Positions 1-5,009 of a stretch of 5,009 nucleotides of DNA are shown one piece after another. Source of the DNA: Bacteroidales bacterium (GTDB taxonomy: Bacteria; Bacteroidota; Bacteroidia; Bacteroidales; WCHB1-69); contig JAISRU010000142.1 of NCBI GenBank assembly GCA_031273515.1, positions 1 to 5,009 of the forward strand, given 5' to 3'. The translations under genes and the position numbers were made by a program. Position 1 is the stretch's first letter. Each line of letters opens with the position of its first letter. The notes under the pieces are model-generated. The model saw only the letters and a list, made by a program, of their open reading frames with translations, was not told where the DNA came from and made no database searches.

Positions 1-12
1 ACTAAAACGCAT
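1..12 (-). CDS. possible start of the next gene in the minus-strand run (partial)
   Basis: Reading leftward, an ATG at 12-10 follows the TAA of the prolyl isomerase gene after only two bases, and four codons (M-R-F-S) remain before the window ends. Such tight spacing is typical of co-transcribed, translationally coupled genes. In Bacteroidota a further SurA-like periplasmic isomerase would be a plausible neighbour, but that is inference from gene order alone. Four codons cannot identify a product, and the ATG could be chance. Confidence 0.3.
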
Positions 13-14
13 TT

Positions 15-2030
15 TTACTTTATCAAAGATAAAATGGTATCATAATCAACCCAGATCGTATTGTTTTTATGCAGACTTTCTATCCACTCGTTCTCTAAAA
101 TGGTTTGAAAATCCGAAACAATCACTCCCTTGATTTCATCGAGCGGTTGAGGCGACGGAAGAAGAACTGCCTGTATGCGTACAAGTTCATTTTCCGCATT
201 ATCGACAAAGACCTTTTGCGACGCTGTTTGTGTCCAGTCGACAAAGGCGTCAAACTGTTTGTTTTCTCCCTGTCGATAAATGACGGTATCCAGAACAAGC
301 GTAATGCTTTTTTTATTCATTTTCCCCATGATTTTGTCGGCAGAAACATTTTTCTTCAACATCGACGCAGTTTTGGCTGTTGTTGCATTATCGACGCTTT
401 TGTAATATTCAGCCTGAAGACGCACAGGATAAAGATGATTCTGCTTTACGGTCTGATAATAGTTTTCCAAAGCAACGGTATCGGTTTCTGCTTTTCGCCA
501 GACTTTTATCTCACTGAGTTCATAGAGCAATATTCCTTCTCTGTATTCTTTCATCAGATCGGCAAACTCAGGATATTTCTTTTCCAAATTCTCATCTTCA
601 TACGTTACAACGACATTATCGATGAAATTCCGATAGGTATAATTAATCAAAACAGCAATATCGACGCCTGCAATATCCTTGAACTGATTTTCGTACAGAT
701 ATTTTGCGAAATCCTGCTGCGTATAGTCTTTTCCTGCAAAAGAGAACATAGTCCGATTAAGTCCCTCCGCCTGAGAAAGAAGCCATGTGTCATTGAGGAT
801 GGACGTATCCACGACCGTATAAAAATCTTCCAGCGGAGTTGTCTTTGCTTTTTTATCGATTATTTCCTTGAAATTATTTTCTTTCTTAACCCGTTCGATA
901 AAGACTTCTTTGCTTTTGAACGAACGTCTGTCGCGCAAAATTCTGTTCTTGACCGACGAACGGGTTTCGTCGTTGATAACAACGGGTGAACATTCTTCTA
1001 TCCTCACAATATGCCATCCAAACGAAGACTGTATCGGCTGACTAATATCACCTGCTTTCAATCCGTACAGACCTTTGATAAAGTCGCCTTCATAGCGATT
1101 GCATCCGAACAAAGCCAGAGCAACGGGAGTTTCTTTTTCGCCTGCATATTTTTTGGTTACCTCTTCGAGCGTCATCCCCTGTTGTATATCGGTGTATGCG
1201 TCTTTAATCTTTTTTTCCACATTAGCGGCGTCCTGCGCTTTTTCCGACGGGGTAAGATTTGGACTTTTATTAAAGGAAATCAGCAGTTGCGAGGCTTTGA
1301 GTTTCCCCAGAGCAGGTCTTTTATCCTGAACAAAAATAAGATGATAGCCAAATTCGGAGCGAACAGGCATTGACAATCCTTTAACGGGTGTGTTGTATGC
1401 GCCCGTTTCAAAATCGTAGACCAAATCGAAAACCGTAAAATAGCCAAGATCACCGCCATTGCCTTTTTGCGCTATTTCTCCTCCTGCCGATTTTTTGTCA
1501 TGGGCAGACTTATCGTCCGACTCTGTGGACGCAATATCCGCAAATGCTTCTCCTTTCAAGATGCGATTGCGGATTTTCATAATCGCATTGTAGGCTTCCA
1601 GCGTATCTTTGGGAAGAGCGTCCGGCAAGACTCTCTTTAAGATATGGCTCACCCTGAGGTCCCATTGAATTCGTTCCATAGCTTCTTCCACCAATTGATC
1701 TCCTGCTTCTTTATCGTTCAGATATTTTTCGGCAGCCTGTCTGCGATAGCTTGCCAGTTCTTCCTGCAAAGCGATAATTGTATCGAGATGCAAATCCTCG
1801 ACTTCCGCATATTTTAACCGAAAATTGATATACAGATCAATATAATCTCGGATATCCTGCTCGCTTGCCTTTTTGAGATCATTGTTTTTACTGTACGTAT
1901 TAATAAAATCCGATAATTTGACGTCTTCTTTTCCAAGTTTCATCACAACAGGATCGGCTGTTTGAGCCGAAACCTGCAAAACGATTACGGAAATCAATCC
2001 GATTAAACTGTTTTTTATCATTCTTTTCAT
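15..2030 (-). CDS. exported parvulin-type peptidylprolyl isomerase (PpiC/SurA-like), 671 aa
   Basis: This is probably a periplasmic folding factor that isomerises Xaa-Pro bonds and chaperones envelope or outer-membrane proteins. Residues 1-22 form a Sec signal peptide: a basic start (MKRMIKN), a hydrophobic core and a VSA-Q cleavage site, with no lipobox cysteine. Residues 35-120 are a helical, charged chaperone-like region. Parvulin domain 1 spans about 125-236, with VSHIL (His129), GGDLGYF (192-198) and FGYHLIFV (His230); an apparent lysine/glycine-rich insertion (about 174-190) precedes GGDLGYF. Domain 2 spans about 244-346. It keeps FGWHIVRI (His340), but its first strand reads KASQLLI, with Gln248 where the family histidine is expected, and LFGCNR replaces LGYF, so it may be weakly active or inactive. 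The C-terminal 320 residues match no domain I can name. ATG at 2030 is the first start; Met4 (2021) is an alternative. No Shine-Dalgarno is visible. It lies 148 bp downstream of guaB on the same strand, without a clear promoter of its own. Confidence 0.93.
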   Translation of the reverse strand: MKRMIKNSLIGLISVIVLQVSAQTADPVVMKLGKEDVKLSDFINTYSKNNDLKKASEQDIRDYIDLYINFRLKYAEVEDLHLDTIIALQEELASYRRQAAEKYLNDKEAGDQLVEEAMERIQWDLRVSHILKRVLPDALPKDTLEAYNAIMKIRNRILKGEAFADIASTESDDKSAHDKKSAGGEIAQKGNGGDLGYFTVFDLVYDFETGAYNTPVKGLSMPVRSEFGYHLIFVQDKRPALGKLKASQLLISFNKSPNLTPSEKAQDAANVEKKIKDAYTDIQQGMTLEEVTKKYAGEKETPVALALFGCNRYEGDFIKGLYGLKAGDISQPIQSSFGWHIVRIEECSPVVINDETRSSVKNRILRDRRSFKSKEVFIERVKKENNFKEIIDKKAKTTPLEDFYTVVDTSILNDTWLLSQAEGLNRTMFSFAGKDYTQQDFAKYLYENQFKDIAGVDIAVLINYTYRNFIDNVVVTYEDENLEKKYPEFADLMKEYREGILLYELSEIKVWRKAETDTVALENYYQTVKQNHLYPVRLQAEYYKSVDNATTAKTASMLKKNVSADKIMGKMNKKSITLVLDTVIYRQGENKQFDAFVDWTQTASQKVFVDNAENELVRIQAVLLPSPQPLDEIKGVIVSDFQTILENEWIESLHKNNTIWVDYDTILSLIK

Positions 2031-2061
2031 CTATGTATTTAATTTTTTAATTAACGTAAAA

Positions 2062-2085
2062 ATGATACCTGCATGTATGTATCAT
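2062..2085. repeat. 7-bp inverted repeat upstream of the isomerase gene
   Basis: The arms ATGATAC (2062-2068) and GTATCAT (2079-2085) are perfect complements around a 10-nt loop. The 7-mer CATGTAT also occurs twice in direct orientation (2072-2078 and 2083-2089). The site lies 32-55 bp before the isomerase start codon, so it would be in that gene's leader or just upstream of it. It could be an mRNA hairpin or a protein-binding site. No T-run follows on the minus strand, so it is not a canonical terminator. The region is AT-rich and a chance origin is possible. Confidence 0.35.
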
Positions 2086-2142
2086 GTATCTATTCAATTT
2101 ATTTGCAACGAACATGCCCGTTGTTTTTCTATTTGATGTAAA

Positions 2143-2181
2143 TTATTTTATCCTGAACATTTTATTTTATCCTGAACATTT
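2143..2181. repeat. perfect 19-bp tandem duplication abutting the guaB stop codon
   Basis: Units 2143-2161 and 2162-2180 are identical, and the match runs one base into a third period at 2181. Read on the minus strand, each unit contains ATG TTC AGG ATA AAA TAA, a five-codon mini-ORF. The first ATG (2179-2177) follows the guaB TAA (2182-2180) immediately. The last bases of guaB (TTCACGATAAATG) resemble the unit (TTCAGGATAAAATAAAATG), which suggests the duplication grew from the gene end. Replication slippage is the simplest explanation. I see no evidence that the mini-ORFs are translated. Confidence 0.85.
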
Positions 2182-3658
2182 ATCGTGAATAATTCGGCGC
2201 TTCGCGGGTAATGCTTACATCGTGCGGATGATTTTCTATCACCCCTGCGCTTGTAACCTTTATAAATCGAGCTTTCTGCAGTTCTTTGATGTCTTTCGAC
2301 CCCGTATAGCCCATTCCTGCCCGTAGTCCGCCCATCATCTGATGCACTATTTCCGACAGATTTCCTTTGTAGGGAACTCTGCCCACGACGCCTTCGGGAA
2401 CAAGTTTTTCGATATCGTCTTCCGCATCTTGAAAATAGCGGTCTTTCGAGCCTTGCTGCATGGCGTCCAAAGAACCCATTCCTCGATAAGCCTTGTATTT
2501 TCTTCCTTCAAAGATAATTGTTTCTCCGGGCGATTCGTCCACACCTGCAAAGAGAGAGCCCGCCATAATGGTAGAAGCTCCTGCGGCTAAGGCTTTTACT
2601 ATATCGCCGGAATATCGGATACCTCCGTCGGCAATCACGGGAACGCCCGAACTCTTCAGCGCTTTTGCCACCGAATAGACGGCTGCCAACTGCGGAAATC
2701 CTACGCCTGCAATAATACGGGTGGTACAGATAGAACCCGGTCCGATACCGACTTTAACGGCGTCTGTACCTGCTTTCACCAGATCTTTTGCCGCCTCAGG
2801 CGTAGCGATATTGCCAGTAACCAAACTGAGATCAGGATATTTCCGTTTGATTGCCTTCGCCATATCAATAACCCGTATGGAATGTCCATGAGCCGTATCC
2901 AGAACGATAGCGTCTACGCCTGCTTTGTATAATTCGTCGACTCTGTCCATTGTATCGGAAGCTGTTCCTACTGCCGCCGCCACGCGCAGTCGTCCCATGG
3001 TATCCTTGCACGCATTGGGACGCTCCTTTATCTTTATAATATCCTTGTAGGTAATCAGTCCGATGATGTGATTTTCCTTATCGACAACAGGCAGTTTTTC
3101 CACTTTAAATTCCTGCAGAATATCTTCCGCTTTTTCAAAACTTGTGAACTCCGATATGGTGATGACCTTCTTGGTCATAATCTCCCGAATAGGACGGGAA
3201 AGTCGACGTTCAAACCTTAAATCTCGATTGGTTACGATGCCTTTCAACTTATTCTGTTTATTGACGACAGGTATTCCTCCGATATGATATTCTTTCATCA
3301 ATGCCAGTGCGACGCCGACCGTTGCTTTATGGTCAATGGTAACGGGATTAATGATCATTCCATTTTCCGCACGTTTTACTTTATGTACTTCTGTCGCCTG
3401 AGCTTCTATGCTCATGTTTTTATGAATAACGCCGATACCTCCCTCCTGCGCCAGCGCTATAGCCAACACCGATTCGGTTACCGTATCCATCGCCGCAGAC
3501 ACAATGGGAAGATTTAAACGTATATCCCTTGTAAAAGAAGTACTTAAATCTACTTCCTTCGGCAAAACAGTACTGTATGCAGGGACTAACAATACATCGT
3601 CGTAAGTATAACCTTCTCCTATAAACTTCTCCTGTTCAAACTCAAATAGTGAATCCAT
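2180..3658 (-). CDS. guaB: IMP dehydrogenase, 492 aa
   Basis: This cytosolic enzyme oxidises IMP to XMP with NAD+, the committed step of GMP synthesis. Numbering is from the ATG at 3658. An N-terminal [12 protein letters not shown] motif begins the TIM barrel. A CBS pair lies at about 102-217, inserted in the barrel, and is the usual site of adenine/guanine nucleotide regulation. Other motifs are DTAHGHS (254-260), the catalytic loop [11 protein letters not shown] (304-314) with nucleophile Cys311, the phosphate-binding DGGIR (344-348), MAGSLFAG (365-372), RGMGS (392-396), the flap QGSKDRYFQ (402-410) with the Arg-Tyr pair at 407-408, and [11 protein letters not shown] (422-432). All key residues are present and the length is normal. 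The frame stays open to a TTG at 3682, but that codon overlaps the -7 promoter box, so the real start is ATG 3658 or ATG 3664, two codons earlier. The leader would be about 10-16 nt and has no Shine-Dalgarno. No purine riboswitch fits in it. Confidence 0.97.
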   Translation of the reverse strand: MDSLFEFEQEKFIGEGYTYDDVLLVPAYSTVLPKEVDLSTSFTRDIRLNLPIVSAAMDTVTESVLAIALAQEGGIGVIHKNMSIEAQATEVHKVKRAENGMIINPVTIDHKATVGVALALMKEYHIGGIPVVNKQNKLKGIVTNRDLRFERRLSRPIREIMTKKVITISEFTSFEKAEDILQEFKVEKLPVVDKENHIIGLITYKDIIKIKERPNACKDTMGRLRVAAAVGTASDTMDRVDELYKAGVDAIVLDTAHGHSIRVIDMAKAIKRKYPDLSLVTGNIATPEAAKDLVKAGTDAVKVGIGPGSICTTRIIAGVGFPQLAAVYSVAKALKSSGVPVIADGGIRYSGDIVKALAAGASTIMAGSLFAGVDESPGETIIFEGRKYKAYRGMGSLDAMQQGSKDRYFQDAEDDIEKLVPEGVVGRVPYKGNLSEIVHQMMGGLRAGMGYTGSKDIKELQKARFIKVTSAGVIENHPHDVSITREAPNYSR

Positions 3659-3679
3659 ATTCATATATAATAAAAGTTG

Positions 3680-3710
3680 CAAAGGTATATAAATTTTTCT
3701 GATTATAACA
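3680..3710 (-). promoter_or_regulatory. putative guaB promoter, Bacteroidota sigma-ABfr type
   Basis: On the minus strand TACCTTTG (3687-3680) matches the Bacteroidota -7 consensus TAnnTTTG. A weak TGTT (3710-3707) lies 19 nt upstream, where a TTG-type -33 element is expected. Transcription would start near 3672-3676, just ahead of the ATGs at 3664 and 3658. The -7 match is exact; the -33 match is poor. Confidence 0.65.
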
Positions 3711-3746
3711 CTGTATATGCAGAAAAAATTACGTCTGCCTTTTATC

Positions 3747-3780
3747 TGTTCATAAAATCCATTGTAAAATTGTACCTTTG
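3747..3780 (+). promoter_or_regulatory. putative rightward promoter towards the glycosyltransferase
   Basis: TACCTTTG at 3773-3780 is an exact TAnnTTTG box on the plus strand, identical to the guaB box opposite. A weak TGTT at 3747-3750 sits 22 nt upstream. Transcription would start near 3785-3790, before the palindrome at 3809 and about 240 nt before the glycosyltransferase ATG. I saw no better plus-strand box between 3781 and 4025. It could also drive a short structured RNA. Confidence 0.5.
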
Positions 3781-3808
3781 CCGTTCAAAAAAGATTGTCT
3801 TGAACGCT

Positions 3809-3907
3809 GATTGGCTACGCCTTTCTACTTCTTGTTTCTCCTTCTTGCTCGGCAAAGACAAACAAGTTTGACTATGCCGAACCGCAAGGAGGAAGGCGCA
3901 GCCAATC
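3809..3907. repeat. long imperfect palindromic repeat element, copy 1 (complete)
   Basis: The ends GATTGGCT (3809-3816) and AGCCAATC (3900-3907) are perfect inverted complements. If the extra 13 bp at 3822-3834 are set aside, the left arm (42 nt) and right arm (3866-3907, 42 nt) match at 34 of 42 positions around a 2-nt AA centre (3864-3865). Paired blocks include CTCCTT/AAGGAG, CGGCA/TGCCG and CAAAC/GTTTG. The transcript could fold into one very long hairpin. Its left half recurs at 4915-4970. I saw no clear target-site duplication and it encodes no protein, so it resembles a REP- or MITE-like intergenic repeat; the family is unknown to me. Confidence 0.85.
3822..3847. repeat. 13-bp tandem duplication inside the left arm of palindrome copy 1
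   Basis: TTTCTACTTCTTG (3822-3834) is followed directly by TTTCTCCTTCTTG (3835-3847), with one mismatch. The second repeat copy downstream has only one such unit (4928-4940). Removing one unit brings the two arms of copy 1 into register around 3864.5, so this is an insertion by duplication in copy 1, not part of the ancestral element. Confidence 0.85.
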
Positions 3908-3950
3908 CAGAAAATCTGTAAACACAAAGAAGATTACGAACGAATACTCT

Positions 3951-3973
3951 GGATCGCCATATCGCTTCGATCC
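3951..3973. repeat. 6-bp inverted repeat in the glycosyltransferase leader
   Basis: GGATCG (3951-3956) and CGATCC (3968-3973) are perfect complements around an 11-nt loop. The site lies about 50 bp before the glycosyltransferase ATG. No T-run follows, so it is not an intrinsic terminator. It could be an operator or an mRNA hairpin, or chance. Confidence 0.3.
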
Positions 3974-4025
3974 TCACTATGACATGTAAATAAAGAAAAT
4001 AGAGAAAATAGAAACAGAAGAAACA

Positions 4026-4901
4026 ATGCGAAAAAATCAGTCCGAAACAGCAATCATGTTATTAGCCCATAAGAATGAAATTCAGGTGAATAAGTTAATA
4101 AATCATCTGTCGAAAGATTTCGATGTTTATGTGCATATCGACAAACGGTCGACTATCTCCGTATTGAACGGCGAAAATATATTTGTTTATCGAAAATATA
4201 AAACATATTGGGGATCATTTAATCAGATCATGGCAACCTTCTATCTGCTGGAAGAAGCCTGCAAAAAGAAATACGACAGATATCTGTTAATTTCAGGACA
4301 GGATGTACCTCTGAAAACAAACAAAGAAATACAGGCATTCTTTGACAAGAACTCCTGCGAATATCTTGCAATAGACAAAGTCCCACGCAGCGATGGATGG
4401 CCCAATATGACAAGAGTTACAAGATACTGGCCCAATATCAGATCCCGCAACGACAATGCTCTTATTGCGCGAATAGTGTTTAAAGCAGAAAAACAGTTGG
4501 TGAAATTAGCGTCGAAAATCAAAAAGCGTCCGATTGATTACGACTTCTACGGAGGAGCAAATTGGATTAATCTCACCCATTATTGTGTGCAGGAAATAAT
4601 GAACTATATAGCGAAAGATAAAAAATATATCGAACGATTTAAATGGACATGCTGTGCCGATGAACTGTTCTATCAGACAATTATAAACAAAATAAGCGGA
4701 CTGAAAATTGAAAATAACTGTTTGAGATATATCGATGGGGATACGGGTCCGGAAAAACCAAGAATATTGCGAAAAGAAGATTACGAAAAATTAATGCAGT
4801 CGGAACATTTGTTTGCACGAAAATTCGACATGAACACCGATAACGACATCATCGAATTACTCTATAAAACACTGAACGAAAAAGAAAATAATTGTCTTTA
4901 A
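4026..4901 (+). CDS. GT14-type (core-2/I-branching) beta-N-acetylglucosaminyltransferase-like protein, 291 aa
   Basis: This probably transfers a sugar from a nucleotide-sugar donor to a surface glycan such as capsule, O-antigen or exopolysaccharide; donor and acceptor cannot be read from the sequence. The family match (core-2/I-branching and xylosyltransferase-like) rests on ordered motifs: AIMLLAHKN (9-17), VYVHIDKRS (34-42), YWGSFNQIMATFYLLEEA (61-78), YDRYLLISGQDVPLKT (83-98), FYGGANWINLT (174-184), CADELFYQTII (210-220) and LRYIDGD (233-239). Glu213 in ADE aligns with the catalytic base of mammalian C2GnT (SPDE motif), by inference. There is no signal peptide or membrane span, as expected for bacterial members, which are usually cytosolic or peripheral. 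The length is normal for them. ATG 4026 is the first start, after a purine-rich stretch (CAGAAGAAAC) that is only a weak ribosome site. The gene is visibly more A-rich than guaB. It is flanked on both sides by copies of one repeat, and no other glycan gene is in view. Confidence 0.88.
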   Translation: MRKNQSETAIMLLAHKNEIQVNKLINHLSKDFDVYVHIDKRSTISVLNGENIFVYRKYKTYWGSFNQIMATFYLLEEACKKKYDRYLLISGQDVPLKTNKEIQAFFDKNSCEYLAIDKVPRSDGWPNMTRVTRYWPNIRSRNDNALIARIVFKAEKQLVKLASKIKKRPIDYDFYGGANWINLTHYCVQEIMNYIAKDKKYIERFKWTCCADELFYQTIINKISGLKIENNCLRYIDGDTGPEKPRILRKEDYEKLMQSEHLFARKFDMNTDNDIIELLYKTLNEKENNCL

Positions 4902-4914
4902 CTGTGATTTATCT

Positions 4915-4970
4915 GATTGGCTTTGCCTTTCTCCTTCTTGCTCGGCAAAGACAAACAAGTTTGTCTCTGC
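4915..4970. repeat. repeat element, copy 2 (left half and centre only)
   Basis: This matches 3809-3877 at 52 of 56 positions once the 13-bp duplication of copy 1 is removed. A 36-bp block (4928-4963) is identical to 3835-3870. The orientation is the same as copy 1. The centre forms a 12-bp hairpin (4945-4956 with 4959-4970, 11 pairs, AA centre). Beyond 4970 the right arm is not recognisable, so the copy is truncated or rearranged. It begins 13 bp after the glycosyltransferase stop. The hairpin could protect or end the transcript, but no T-run follows it. Confidence 0.85.
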
Positions 4971-5009
4971 TCTCGCTTCGTGCGTCGATTAACTGATGGA
5001 CATGATTAA

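Larger units (their letters stand above)
3781..4025 (+). other. long structured leader/intergenic segment before the glycosyltransferase
   Basis: No convincing gene lies here. In order, it holds a small inverted repeat (GTTCAA 3783-3788, TTGAAC 3800-3805), the long palindrome at 3809-3907, a third inverted repeat at 3951-3973, and an A/G-rich run leading to the ATG at 4026. Open frames in it are short and run across the palindrome, so I do not call them. If the promoter ending at 3780 is real, the segment is an unusually long 5' untranslated region. The leader status is inferred. Confidence 0.5.

Noticed and set aside
200..900. Frequent ATCGA/GTCGA words in the first 900 bp, which looked like a dispersed site
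   Set aside because: They coincide with Val-Asp, Ile-Asp and related codon pairs in the isomerase (for example VDNA at residues 546 and 609) and show no regular spacing.
105..989. Long plus-strand open frame (294 codons) opposite the isomerase gene
   Set aside because: It is antisense to a gene with a signal peptide and clear parvulin motifs. The translation is rich in Phe, Ile, Cys and Arg with no family motifs, as expected of a shadow frame.
2106..2123. Hairpin (CAACG...CGTTG) with a T-run on the plus strand, resembling a terminator
   Set aside because: The T-run follows on the plus strand, but both neighbouring genes read on the minus strand, where no T-run follows. On the plus strand the stem is only 5 bp.
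3677..3871. Plus-strand 64-codon open frame in the divergent intergenic region
   Set aside because: It spans both putative promoters and half of the palindrome, has no ribosome site or motif, and is best read as non-coding.
3809..3907. Insertion sequence or CRISPR-like repeat
   Set aside because: There is no transposase, no clear target-site duplication, and only two copies 1.1 kb apart separated by a gene, with no spacer array.
3874..3921. Possible 15-residue leader peptide (MPNRKEEGAANPENL) before the glycosyltransferase
   Set aside because: It lies in the right arm of the palindrome, has no ribosome site, and shows no run of regulatory codons as an attenuator would. Its composition follows from the repeat.
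3742..3927. Minus-strand 61-codon open frame across the palindrome
   Set aside because: It exists only because the repeat has no stops in that frame. The product has no recognisable motif, and it runs against the likely leader of the glycosyltransferase.

Overview
The window looks like chromosomal DNA from a member of the Bacteroidota, probably Bacteroidales. Three things support this. Neither confident minus-strand gene has a Shine-Dalgarno sequence. Two intergenic sites match the Bacteroidota -7 promoter box (TAnnTTTG). An IMP dehydrogenase gene is followed on the same strand by a large secreted parvulin-type prolyl isomerase, an arrangement I recall from this phylum. The phylum call is inference from sequence style, since no database search was possible.

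Layout: positions 1-3658 read on the minus strand. guaB (IMP dehydrogenase, 3658 to 2180) comes first, then a 148-bp spacer, then a 671-residue exported PpiC/SurA-like isomerase (2030 to 15). Two bases after its stop there is an ATG (12-10) that may begin the next gene of the same run, cut by the window edge. The spacer carries a perfect 19-bp tandem duplication directly against the guaB stop, and a short inverted repeat.

Positions 3659-4025 are a divergent intergenic region. A guaB promoter faces left and a second promoter-like site faces right, towards a GT14 (core-2/I-branching type) glycosyltransferase gene at 4026-4901. The rightward leader of about 240 nt holds a long imperfect palindrome (3809-3907). 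A truncated second copy of that element lies just after the glycosyltransferase (4915-4970), in the same orientation, so the gene is bracketed by direct copies of a repeat.

The three confident genes cover GMP synthesis, envelope protein folding and surface glycan assembly. The first two look like housekeeping functions. The glycosyltransferase is more A-rich and looks like accessory content. The most noteworthy feature is the repeat pair. Copy 1 is an 84-nt stem with a 2-nt centre, whose symmetry is broken only by an internal 13-bp tandem duplication. Copy 2 lacks that duplication and has lost its right arm. I found no CRISPR array, rRNA, tRNA, transposase or evident defence system.
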